Assembly: GCF_001729245.1 (NCBI RefSeq)
Contig: NZ_CP015217.1
Span: 2,910,001-2,974,000, forward strand
DNA length: 64,000 nucleotides
Source: Leptospira tipperaryensis
GTDB taxonomy: Bacteria; Spirochaetota; Leptospiria; Leptospirales; Leptospiraceae
Reading direction: 5' to 3'
Shown: piece by piece, positions 44,523-53,043 of the stretch
How the letters are laid out: each line of letters opens with the position of its first letter
Position numbering within the stretch: position 1 is the stretch's first letter
Made by a program: the position numbers and the translations under genes
The notes under the pieces: generated by a model
The model's database searches: none
What the model saw: only the letters and a program-made list of their open reading frames with translations
What the model was told of the DNA's origin: nothing

Positions 44523-46829
44523 TTAAGAATTTAGTTTTTTCTTAATTTCGCTTTTCCAGAGATGAACCTTCTTTTTTCCCGTCTCGTAGCCGATATCGTA
44601 TAACTTTTGAAATTGGTCCCAATCAAAAGTGGAGTAACCTCCCACGGGAAGTTCAATGTAGAGATCCGAATTGTCTCTCGTTCGATTGAGAGTATTTTTA
44701 CTCGAAAGCATCAGAGAACGCATCATAATCTCGCCGAGCCCGGGATACTTGCTCTTCAAACTTCGCCTCGTAAGATGGTGAAAGAAAATTTTTAGAAAAG
44801 AAGGAGCTTCTCCCAAATACTGCGGACTTAAGAGATCCCGATAGACCAGGTCCTTATCGATCTGCCCTCCTCCGCCGAGGTCGACCGAAATCAAAATACC
44901 CGCGCCTTTCTCCTTCAAGATGGAACCTGGAAGATTGTCGAGCAAACCTCCGTCTACAAACAGTTCTCCGTTTTCAGAAAAGGGAGGAAAGATTCCGGGA
45001 ATAGAAGTGCTCGATCGAACGGCCTTCCAGAGCGATCCTCTGTCAAAAACTTTTCGTTCCGCTCTCGTTAGATTACAAGCGATCGCGTAGAACGGAATCG
45101 GAAGTGTCTCGATATTTCGATCTTTAAAAAATTCATGGATCGCATGCGAATAACGTTTTCCTCTGACGAGAGAAACGAATGGAAACGTAAAGTCTCCTAG
45201 AATATTTCTATCCAACCAAAAATCTCGGATGAGAGGAAGAATATCCGAGGAACTAAGACCCATCGCAAAGAGTCCGCCCATAATCGATCCCGCACTCGTA
45301 CCGGAAATCATATCCACCGGAATGTCGTTCTCTTCAAAACATTTGAGAAGGCCAAGATGAGCAAAACCTTTAGCGCCTCCTCCGGCAAGAGCGACCCCGA
45401 TACTATTCCCAGTGAGTTTTCGAGAAAGCCTTCCGAAATCGGCGGGCACGTCTCTTCGAATGATACAATGTGAAATTCCAGAAAATTCCTGTAAGATCGA
45501 TTCGATTCTTTTCCAATTTTCAAACTTAGAATCGATTAAGAATACGATCTCTTTCTGAATTTCTCCGGGTAATAGACTCTGAGCGGTTGAAAAGTCCAAA
45601 CTCGGACTTCGATCCGGATCGATCAGGATAAGAATCCGATCCGATTGGCGAAAACAGGTTTCTCTCCAACCCGGATGATGCAATTCCGTTTTAAATATTA
45701 GTTTTTCATAATGCTTTTCCAGTTCGTAAAACCAGTGGACCAAATCGGAAATTCGATACGTCTGCGAATCCTTTGCAACCTTTGAGGAAGACTTACTTCT
45801 ATATTTGTGAAAGGTTTGTGTATCCACAAGAAGAGTGTTTCCAAAAGATTTGAGTCCGTTCTGAAGAGATCTATAAAAATTTTCAGTGGATTCCTTATCG
45901 GCGCCGAGAGGAAACACGGAAACGGTTCGAACCGAATTTGCTTTTTGAAACGCTTTGTGTCGTTCCTCTCCTAGACGGTGTGCGATCGTTCCCGTAATTT
46001 GAAAAAGGGCATCCGGAGAATTTGCAAAACTTTTACGAAAGTCTTCTCTCGAAATTCTTACCACTTGACTCGTCCTCGAGGATGTCACCGTCGCGGATCT
46101 TTTGTCCCCGCTCAAAAGAGACATCTCTCCGAGGATATCTCCTTTACCGAGTTCTCCTTCCGCGAGAACCTCTCGATTTTTAGAATGGACGGTCCACGAA
46201 AGTCTACCCGAAACAAGAATGTACATGGAATCGCCCACGTCTCCTTGTTTGAGTAGAATCTCCCCTCCGGGTATTACGAGCCATTCCATCCTGGATTCCA
46301 AATTCGATAATGTCGCTTTATCAAGATGAAACAATAATTCGACTGAAGATAAAAAATCCAAAAGTTCTTTTCGGGAAGGTCTGAGTTTGGATAAATGAAA
46401 AAGATGGTTTTCCCTCTTGAGATCGGCGATCCACTTTTTCCAGTGCGCGAGTTTGGCTTCGATTCTTAAAAGATCGTCCGGTTCTATATAAAGAATTTCT
46501 GATATACCCGAGTAGAGAACCTTATCCGGTTGAAATAGAAAGTAATCTCCGGGAAATAAATCTCGAAGAATCAAACTGCGTTCTTCCGTGTTTAAAAGCG
46601 TTTCCTCCAACTTCCCGTTTAGAACCAGACAGAGCGAACCTTCTGGGACAATTCCAAGCGAGGCAGTTTCGTCGTTCCATTGGATCGATCGAAGACGTTT
46701 TCCGATCGATTCTTCCTCTTGAGCGCCCTTCGAAACGGGAAAATTAGAAGAGGTTTTCGCGCGAAATCCCCTGAATACTTTGAGAAGTTTTTTTTTGGAT
46801 TCGGGAGAGTTACTACTAGATCGAGCCAC
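44523..46829 (-). CDS. cNMP-binding patatin-like phospholipase (NTE family)
   Basis: 768 residues, starting with GTG. An N-terminal degenerate cyclic-nucleotide-like segment (~40-130) is followed by a canonical cNMP-binding domain (~155-275: ILLKQGDVGDSMYILVSGRL, LGKGDILGEMSLLSGDKRSATVTS). The patatin domain at ~475-680 has the oxyanion loop GGGAKG, nucleophile Ser512 in GTSAG and Asp626 in VDGG, so the dyad is intact. This is the architecture of neuropathy-target-esterase-type lysophospholipases. It would act on membrane lipids, possibly gated by cyclic nucleotide. A class III cyclase is encoded at 54696-56771. Confidence 0.92.
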   Translation of the reverse strand: MARSSSNSPESKKKLLKVFRGFRAKTSSNFPVSKGAQEEESIGKRLRSIQWNDETASLGIVPEGSLCLVLNGKLEETLLNTEERSLILRDLFPGDYFLFQPDKVLYSGISEILYIEPDDLLRIEAKLAHWKKWIADLKRENHLFHLSKLRPSRKELLDFLSSVELLFHLDKATLSNLESRMEWLVIPGGEILLKQGDVGDSMYILVSGRLSWTVHSKNREVLAEGELGKGDILGEMSLLSGDKRSATVTSSRTSQVVRISREDFRKSFANSPDALFQITGTIAHRLGEERHKAFQKANSVRTVSVFPLGADKESTENFYRSLQNGLKSFGNTLLVDTQTFHKYRSKSSSKVAKDSQTYRISDLVHWFYELEKHYEKLIFKTELHHPGWRETCFRQSDRILILIDPDRSPSLDFSTAQSLLPGEIQKEIVFLIDSKFENWKRIESILQEFSGISHCIIRRDVPADFGRLSRKLTGNSIGVALAGGGAKGFAHLGLLKCFEENDIPVDMISGTSAGSIMGGLFAMGLSSSDILPLIRDFWLDRNILGDFTFPFVSLVRGKRYSHAIHEFFKDRNIETLPIPFYAIACNLTRAERKVFDRGSLWKAVRSSTSIPGIFPPFSENGELFVDGGLLDNLPGSILKEKGAGILISVDLGGGGQIDKDLVYRDLLSPQYLGEAPSFLKIFFHHLTRRSLKSKYPGLGEIMMRSLMLSSKNTLNRTRDNSDLYIELPVGGYSTFDWDQFQKLYDIGYETGKKKVHLWKSEIKKKLNS

Positions 46830-47142
46830 CGACTACCTTCATTTTAAAATTTGAATTCCATGGATAAAAAATCATCACCAATCCCTCAAGGAGTCATAGG
46901 AAGACTCGAATCCATCAGCCTTTGCAAAAACAAAATCAACGTTATGCGCGAATAGAAACGGAGCGAAAATTTGATATCTTTAAACATGTCAAAAACAGGA
47001 CCGTTGCCGATGGATTTTGATAACGTGAGTCTATCGAGCTTGTTTGAACTCTCCGAGAAATCCACTTATTTTTAACTCTATTTCTATAAAATAGTTTTCG
47101 AGTTTATAAACTCAATGGTTTGAACCCTCAAAGTGAACTAAA
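46830..47142. other. Divergent promoter region, nothing specific recognised
   Basis: 313 bases between the patatin gene (minus) and the first AraC regulator (plus). It should hold both promoters. No palindrome or RNA gene stood out. Confidence 0.4.
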
Positions 47143-48333
47143 ATGAAAGGATCTAAAAACAACACTTCCAGTAGGTTGCTCATGTCTTACGATCTTTATT
47201 TCGCGTGTTCGATTCAGTATATCGCATTCGGTTCGGTTTATTTTATCAAAAGGAGGAGACCCTTTCATAAAAAGCAGGCTTTGATTCTTATCTTGATCGG
47301 CTTGAACCTGCTCATATTCTCCACTCAGAATTATTTCTCGGATAAGATTCTACGTTTTGTAGGCGATTTTTTGTATTCATTCTTTACAATCGCCGGAACG
47401 ATCATCATCTACACGGTTTGTAAAGAATCCTTTGAGCCGGGAGAAAAAGACAGAACTGCAAATCGGAACCAAAGTTCCTTTGTTAAGGAGCTCTTTACCA
47501 TCGGATCGATCGCGCTTCTTTCGAGCATCCTGATCGTCTCATTGTGGAACCAACCGAAAAGTCATTCTCTTCCCAATCTTTTTGTTTCAGTCAGTGAAAT
47601 TTCGATCCTGATTCTTGTCTTCTATTGTCTCTACGTTCAATTCTTTATCAAAAGTTTCTACGTAAAAAAAGGTCTTCGGTTGATCTATTTTCTTATCGTA
47701 TTGATGCTCATCGAAAAGATAAATTTGTTTTTCCCGGGACACTACCAAGAACCCGTAATGAAGATCGGAGGGATTTTTTATATCGTCTCTCCCATCTTTC
47801 TGTTCAGCAATTTTATCCAATTCCCTTTTAAAAAAGAAGAATCCGGAAATCGGACCGTAACACAGATCGTTTCAAAACCGGTCTCGATTGAACCCGCAAG
47901 CAATTACTATATTACGAATATGGATACCGATAAAATGAAAGAGAAACTCTACGATCTCCTGGAAACCGAAAAGATTTTTTTAGACGAGGATCTCAGACTT
48001 CCCTCGGTTGCGGAAGAGATGGGGTTATCCACTCATCAGTTGTCTGCCTTTATCAATTGTCATCTCCAAACAAACTTCAACACGCTTGTGAATATATATC
48101 GAGTCAAAGAGGCTATGAAATTACTCAAAGAAGAACCGTCCAGATCCGTGATTTCCATAGGAATGGCGGTCGGATTCAATTCGGTTTCCACGTTTCAAAG
48201 AGCGTTTTTGAATATCGTAAAGATGAGTCCGAGCAAATACCGGGCGAACTCACAAGTCGAGATGGAAATAGAGACGGATCTGTCGATACATCCGACGGAC
48301 TCCGTATCCGAGAATTCGACCATAGTTTGCTAA
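47143..48333 (+). CDS. Membrane-anchored AraC-family regulator
   Basis: 396 residues; an alternative ATG at 47182 would remove 13 residues and leave a more typical start at the first helix. About seven hydrophobic segments lie within residues 15-230 (FACSIQYIAFGSVYFI, ALILILIGLNLLIFS, ISILILVFYCLYVQFFI). A C-terminal AraC double helix-turn-helix follows (~285-375, LRLPSVAEEMGLSTHQLSAFINCHLQTNFNTLVNIYRVKEAMKLL..SVISIGMAVGFNSVSTFQRAFLNIVKMSPSKYR). It is paralogous in layout to the proteins at 16740 and 48588. Confidence 0.87.
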   Translation: MKGSKNNTSSRLLMSYDLYFACSIQYIAFGSVYFIKRRRPFHKKQALILILIGLNLLIFSTQNYFSDKILRFVGDFLYSFFTIAGTIIIYTVCKESFEPGEKDRTANRNQSSFVKELFTIGSIALLSSILIVSLWNQPKSHSLPNLFVSVSEISILILVFYCLYVQFFIKSFYVKKGLRLIYFLIVLMLIEKINLFFPGHYQEPVMKIGGIFYIVSPIFLFSNFIQFPFKKEESGNRTVTQIVSKPVSIEPASNYYITNMDTDKMKEKLYDLLETEKIFLDEDLRLPSVAEEMGLSTHQLSAFINCHLQTNFNTLVNIYRVKEAMKLLKEEPSRSVISIGMAVGFNSVSTFQRAFLNIVKMSPSKYRANSQVEMEIETDLSIHPTDSVSENSTIVC

Positions 48334-48587
48334 TGTCTTATTAAAAAGATGGGTTTCGATTTGTTCTACTTTCGAACGGAGACCTTTTGGAACTCCGTCC
48401 CAATTTCGAAAATGACTCCGAAACGTTTTTTCGGGAGAATTTCGTAAATATCTTTTATTTCAAAGCTTGAAATCGATCCGGATCATTCCGTTCTTTTAGA
48501 AACAAGAACCCGAAGTTTTTGTATAAAAGATTTATTTTTTCGAGTCGAAAAAAGAATAAAACGAATCCCCGACTTTCTAAATTCAAA
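48334..48587. other. Short spacer between tandem AraC genes
   Basis: 254 AT-rich bases. A frame is open from a TTG at 48519 into the next gene, but the ATG at 48588 begins the first membrane helix. No terminator was recognised; separate promoters are likely. Confidence 0.35.
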
Positions 48588-49691
48588 ATGAACGAGATTT
48601 TAGGTTATATATTCAATCAGTATGTCGGCTTTGGCGGAGTTCTCTCGCTCGTATTCGCGTTGATTCAGATATTAAAAGGAAACAGTCTAAAAAACTTCAT
48701 TCTATTTTTGATCTTTGTCTCGATGGGATTTTTTTTGATCAAAGGTTTGGTTTTATTAAACGGGTTGGGACTTTCCTTTTCTCATTTTTTCTCCTTCGAA
48801 ATCTTTTTTATCTTTTTGATCGGGCCTTCCCTATTTATCTATTTTAATCTTTTGCTTTTAAATGAAAAAGTAAACCTGCGTCTTTTACTTCCGCATTATA
48901 TCCCCGCGGTTTTATTTTTGATCGGTTATACGATCGATACGGTCTGTCTCATTTCGACAAACCGTCCTTTGAATGATTTGAATGAGAAATTCGAAAGCAG
49001 ATACGATCTCATCTACGGAGTCTCGACCTTAATCACCCTCGCTTATATGTTGGTGATTCTTGTGAAGTTTGTTCAATTGTTCAAAGGTAGTATCTCCGAA
49101 TATCCTTGGTCGAAACATATCATCTCGATCTTGAGCGTCGGGCTCGCCGGAGTTGTCACCAATCTTCTTATAGACTTTCGATTCTTATTCTTCCTAAATT
49201 CAATCTTTGCCCAGCTCTATTTTTTAGGTCTGAGCGTTCTCACTCTTACCGTTCTCTATGCGTTTGTGATCAGCCAGGTCTATCCGATTACGTTCAATAT
49301 CGTTTCGGAAACCTTCCAAAAGATGAGCTATCGAAAAAGTACACTTCAAAACATCGATCCGAACGACTTAACGGTTCGTCTCGAAAAACTGATGTACCAA
49401 GATAAGGCATATCTCGAAGTCGGCATCACTTTAAACCAGCTCGCAAAAAAGTTGAATATCAAATCGCATCAACTCTCTGAATTTTTAAACAACAATCTCA
49501 ATAAGAGTTTTTTTACATACATCAATCAATTTAGAATCGAAGAGGCAAAAAATCGTCTTCTCACCGAGAAAGGAAGTTCGGTGATTAAGATTGCTTTCGA
49601 CTGCGGATTCAATTCTCTCTCCGTCTTTAACACCGCATTTAAAAAAGAAGTCGGCATGACTCCTTCCCATTTTAAAAAGAAAAATTCTTAA
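48588..49691 (+). CDS. Membrane-anchored AraC-family regulator
   Basis: 367 residues from the ATG at 48588. Hydrophobic helices fill residues ~1-235 (YVGFGGVLSLVFALIQIL, FILFLIFVSMGFFLIKGLVLL, IFFIFLIGPSLFIYFNLLLL, LYFLGLSVLTLTVLYAFVI). The AraC DNA-binding domain is at ~270-365 (VGITLNQLAKKLNIKSHQLSEFLNNNLNKSFFTYINQFRIEEAKNRLL..SVIKIAFDCGFNSLSVFNTAFKKEVGMTPSHFKK). It follows another regulator of the same plan, suggesting tandem duplication. The DUF1566 genes downstream on the same strand are candidate targets by position only. Confidence 0.87.
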   Translation: MNEILGYIFNQYVGFGGVLSLVFALIQILKGNSLKNFILFLIFVSMGFFLIKGLVLLNGLGLSFSHFFSFEIFFIFLIGPSLFIYFNLLLLNEKVNLRLLLPHYIPAVLFLIGYTIDTVCLISTNRPLNDLNEKFESRYDLIYGVSTLITLAYMLVILVKFVQLFKGSISEYPWSKHIISILSVGLAGVVTNLLIDFRFLFFLNSIFAQLYFLGLSVLTLTVLYAFVISQVYPITFNIVSETFQKMSYRKSTLQNIDPNDLTVRLEKLMYQDKAYLEVGITLNQLAKKLNIKSHQLSEFLNNNLNKSFFTYINQFRIEEAKNRLLTEKGSSVIKIAFDCGFNSLSVFNTAFKKEVGMTPSHFKKKNS

Positions 49692-49866
49692 AGTAAAAAT
49701 TCTCTTCGATTCTTATCGCTCCGAATAAAAACAAAACCCGTAGAATCATTCTCTGTTTTTTTGCATGGAATAATTTATAACGAGAGGCGTTTTATAGAAT
49801 TGAGAGATCTTTTATTCGATCGCTGTTATCTTCAGAATATCCTTATATTTGTTGTTGGTGGGAGTT

Positions 49867-52050
49867 ATGAAGGAACAAAATCTGCCGTTTCATTTTTTCA
49901 TTCTATTTTTTTGGAAGATCGGATTTCTTCCATTGATTCTTCTCTTCGGTTTTTCAAACTGTCTGACGGAGAAGGGAAAACAAAATCAGTCCATTTTCTT
50001 TTTTCCATCGGGGATCACCTTAGCTCCTCCGTTGAAGGGAAGTCTTACGTATTCCTCTTCCAATCCGATCTACGTTAGCGGTCAGACCGGAGCCATCGAA
50101 TATGTTGACGTTCAGTGGAGCAGTTCTATGAGAGGTTCGTATCAGATTCGATACGGTTCCACCAACTGTTCGGATGGAAACTTGGATAGCTCCGGTTCCG
50201 TTTCAGCTTCGACTTCCACAACTTCGCGGATCCACGCGACGGCAGGGGTGGTCGCTCTGAATCCGGGAAACAACTCGGTTCGGATTTGTCTTTTCGACGC
50301 AGTCGGCTCGACGCTCTGGGATTCTTATTCTCTAACGGCTACGAGAGACGACTCAGCTCCTACGGTAACCTTTACTCCGTCGGCGGGAACTTACGGTTCC
50401 TCCGCGCCGAGTGTATCCATTTCTTGTACGGATACGGGAAACTCCGGATGTTATAAGACTGCATATCGAACCGACGGAACCAGCGCTTCGATTTCCAATA
50501 CCGGAACCGCTGGCTCGGGAAGCTCGCTCTTTTCCTCCGCGATCACTCTCTCAAACAACACTACCACGAACTTCAGCGCTCTCGCCGTAGATAGAGCGGG
50601 TAACGTAGGTTCGACTAACAGCGCTTCCTACGTCGTCGCTTTTGGAAATCCTACGATCACGATCGTTTCTCTGAGTAAAAGTATCATCAAGAATTCGGAC
50701 AACTCCACTCTACGTTGGAAATCGGACATCGCCGGAAATTATTCGATTCGAGTCGGAGGAAGCGATTGTTCCACCGGAACTTCTCTGAGCACCGGATCCG
50801 CGACGGCAAATACGAACGTCGATTACGTCGTCTCAGGCACGGACCTCGTCGCGGGAGCCAATACTCTTAGGGTTTGTTTGACAACGGCGGGTTCTAACTT
50901 GGGAACGAGTTCGACTGCGATCACAAGGGACGACGTGGCCCCTCAGGTCATCGCGGTATCTCCGGTTCTAACGCCGAACTCGACGGCCTACGCGTTAAGC
51001 GTCACACAAAGAATCTTTAGCCTTACCTTCAACGAAGATATGGATACGTCTTCGACCCCCAATCCTCAGCACAGAGATCAGACCACGGGTGGAGATCCGG
51101 AAATCAAATGGCCCGGTGCTATAGGATCCTGGAGCGCGGATAAGAGAACCTATACTTTAGATATTCGGAGTAACCTACCGGAATGGCATAAGTTCTATCT
51201 CCTCTACAACAGTCTTTCTTTTAAAGACATCGCGGGGAATGTCGTAGTTTCCAGTCCCACCGTTTCCGTAGTTTCCGGAAATATCTCCCTCAATTATGGA
51301 ACGATCAACGATACTCGAAATCTTTTGACCTCGGATACGAGACAAACCCTTTGCACCGATGTAAACGGAATCACCATCGCTTGCGCCGGAACCGGCCAGG
51401 ATGGAGAATCAAACGTGCTAACTTCCGGCTTGCTCGCTCCGGGATTCTTAACCGGCTTTCCAAACGACTTCGTTACCGTTGATACAAAAAATCTTAGGTA
51501 TTGGAAAACCTGCCTCTATGATTACGAATGGAATGGTACAACCTGTGTAAAGACCTGCGCGGTCGATCAAATCTGGGACGGCACAACCTGCGTAACGGAT
51601 CTTGGAAATCCATATAAAACGTTCAATCGTTCCATAGAGGACTGTTCCAAATTGAATATGAGAAACTCGGGCAACGGTTATGCAGGCAAGAAAAGTTGGA
51701 GGGTTCCCACCTTAGCAGAATATTACACAATTCTTGAATACGAAGGAAGTATAGGCAACGAGGTCATTCCTGAAACATACTTTCCCGGAGTTCTCCGGAA
51801 CAATTACCAAAGATATTGGACGAGCACAAACGCGATCACGATCAGCGCTTCCAATCGTGCTTCGCTTTCACCTGCAATCGATCCTTTATCCAACGGCCCG
51901 ATCAACTATGCGGCGATTTCTTCCTTACAATCCTGGGGCGCATGGTCGGTCTCAGTGTTTGGGGGAGTCACTCAACCCAACAATAAATTAAAGGACACTT
52001 CCTGGAATTGGCCTTCTTACAATTTTACTTCTCTCTGTATTGCGGATTAA
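49867..52050 (+). CDS. Large DUF1566 lipoprotein with Ig-like repeats
   Basis: The ATG at 49867 gives 727 residues; TTG/GTG codons just upstream are alternatives. The signal ends in lipobox GFSNC. The N-terminal and central part (~45-470) contains beta-rich modules resembling chitobiase/Big-type domains (APTVTFTPSAGTYGSSAPSVSISCTDTG, APQVIAVSPVLTPNSTAYALSVTQRIFSLTFNEDMD). Two similar ~60-residue units carry WSS/WKS..SIRVGG/IRYGSTNC..SG. The C-terminal ~180 residues are a DUF1566 module (KTFNRSIEDCSKLNMRNSGNGYAGKKSWRVPTLAEYYTIL...YWTSTNA). The product is probably a surface-exposed adhesin-like lipoprotein. It is followed 13 bases later by another DUF1566 gene. Confidence 0.85.
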   Translation: MKEQNLPFHFFILFFWKIGFLPLILLFGFSNCLTEKGKQNQSIFFFPSGITLAPPLKGSLTYSSSNPIYVSGQTGAIEYVDVQWSSSMRGSYQIRYGSTNCSDGNLDSSGSVSASTSTTSRIHATAGVVALNPGNNSVRICLFDAVGSTLWDSYSLTATRDDSAPTVTFTPSAGTYGSSAPSVSISCTDTGNSGCYKTAYRTDGTSASISNTGTAGSGSSLFSSAITLSNNTTTNFSALAVDRAGNVGSTNSASYVVAFGNPTITIVSLSKSIIKNSDNSTLRWKSDIAGNYSIRVGGSDCSTGTSLSTGSATANTNVDYVVSGTDLVAGANTLRVCLTTAGSNLGTSSTAITRDDVAPQVIAVSPVLTPNSTAYALSVTQRIFSLTFNEDMDTSSTPNPQHRDQTTGGDPEIKWPGAIGSWSADKRTYTLDIRSNLPEWHKFYLLYNSLSFKDIAGNVVVSSPTVSVVSGNISLNYGTINDTRNLLTSDTRQTLCTDVNGITIACAGTGQDGESNVLTSGLLAPGFLTGFPNDFVTVDTKNLRYWKTCLYDYEWNGTTCVKTCAVDQIWDGTTCVTDLGNPYKTFNRSIEDCSKLNMRNSGNGYAGKKSWRVPTLAEYYTILEYEGSIGNEVIPETYFPGVLRNNYQRYWTSTNAITISASNRASLSPAIDPLSNGPINYAAISSLQSWGAWSVSVFGGVTQPNNKLKDTSWNWPSYNFTSLCIAD

Positions 52051-52063
52051 TTAGGAGTTAGAG

Positions 52064-52660
52064 ATGCAATTAAAACACAAACGTATTTTCCTTCCTGCTT
52101 TTACCGGCATTTGTATTTTATTCGGATTTTTATTTCCCATGTATCCGTATGGAGGTCCGTTTTCGGATAACCTAGACGGAACGATCTCGGCGGGTGACGG
52201 ACTCGTCTGGCAGAAATGTTCTATGGGACAAGGAATCACCGTTTGCAGTTCGCCTGCGGCGACAACCTCGGATTGGAATACGGCTTTAAACTATTGCAAT
52301 TCGCTTAACTTAACCGGACGGACCTGGCGTCTCCCGAACGTTAAGGAACTTTCAAGTATTTTGGATTACGGAAAGACTTCCTTTCCGATCATCAATACCA
52401 CTCTATTTCCGAATACTTCCGGAAACTATTACTGGACTTCGACCTCAGGGGTTTCGAGCGGAACCAGCCCCAATACCGCCACCGATAACGATCCTGTAGC
52501 CTATATCGCCACTTCGAACAACGATAACGCCTATCGAATCGCAAAGAATACAAAGTATAGGGCGATGGCATACGTCGTTGATTTCAGAATGGGCGGCATA
52601 ATCGAGTTCCCGAAAACGAACTCCACGAGCGCGTACGTCCGTTGTATAAGCGGGCCTTGA
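52064..52660 (+). CDS. Small DUF1566 secreted protein
   Basis: 198 residues with a strong ribosome site (TTAGGAG). A signal peptide (IFLPAFTGICILFGFLFPM) lacks a lipobox cysteine. The rest is one DUF1566 module with the signature DNLDGTISAGDGLVWQKCSMG, the core WRLPNVKELSSILDYGK, YYWTSTSG and terminal AYVRCISGP. It is translated right after the larger DUF1566 lipoprotein, and a strong terminator follows, so the two form an operon. Confidence 0.88.
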   Translation: MQLKHKRIFLPAFTGICILFGFLFPMYPYGGPFSDNLDGTISAGDGLVWQKCSMGQGITVCSSPAATTSDWNTALNYCNSLNLTGRTWRLPNVKELSSILDYGKTSFPIINTTLFPNTSGNYYWTSTSGVSSGTSPNTATDNDPVAYIATSNNDNAYRIAKNTKYRAMAYVVDFRMGGIIEFPKTNSTSAYVRCISGP

Positions 52661-52696
52661 GTTCTCAGGGGTTTAGCCATCCTTAAATACCTCTTC

Positions 52697-52741
52697 GAAG
52701 CCCGTGACATTGTCCCCCTCTTTCACGGGCTTCTTTTTTTT
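52697..52741 (+). terminator. Rho-independent terminator of the DUF1566 operon
   Basis: GAAGCCCGTGA (52697-52707) pairs with TCACGGGCTTC (52723-52733) around a 15-base loop and is followed by eight T residues. It is the clearest terminator in the window. Confidence 0.92.
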
Positions 52742-53043
52742 ACGTAACCGTTACAATGAAATGGTTCGCACATCTTACTTCCAAATTGCTAATACGACAT
52801 GAAAGCCCAAAACAAACTTTCTATAAAAACGGAATGATTGTAAAAAAGAAGGGCAAAAAAATTTCAAACTCATGCAAAGAAACAAATTTTCAAAAAGAGA
52901 AAGTTTCCGAACCTTCCAACGAAAAAGTTTTAAATTATCATAAGCCAATTCGCAAAAATAGCAAAGATAGTTTAATGGATGTAAATTATATAACAAGGAG
53001 AATTCTGCGTTTAAGTGTGCTATAAAACACTTGGGCCAAGAGA
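52742..53043. other. AT-rich gap before the EAL gene
   Basis: 302 bases. A lysine-rich frame of 89 codons is open here but has no ribosome site and no recognisable family, so it is not called. The promoter of the EAL gene should lie in this stretch. Confidence 0.4.

Noticed and set aside
52756..53025. 89-codon lysine-rich open frame upstream of the EAL gene
   Set aside because: It has no ribosome site, no recognisable family, and the composition of the AT-rich spacer; it is probably chance.
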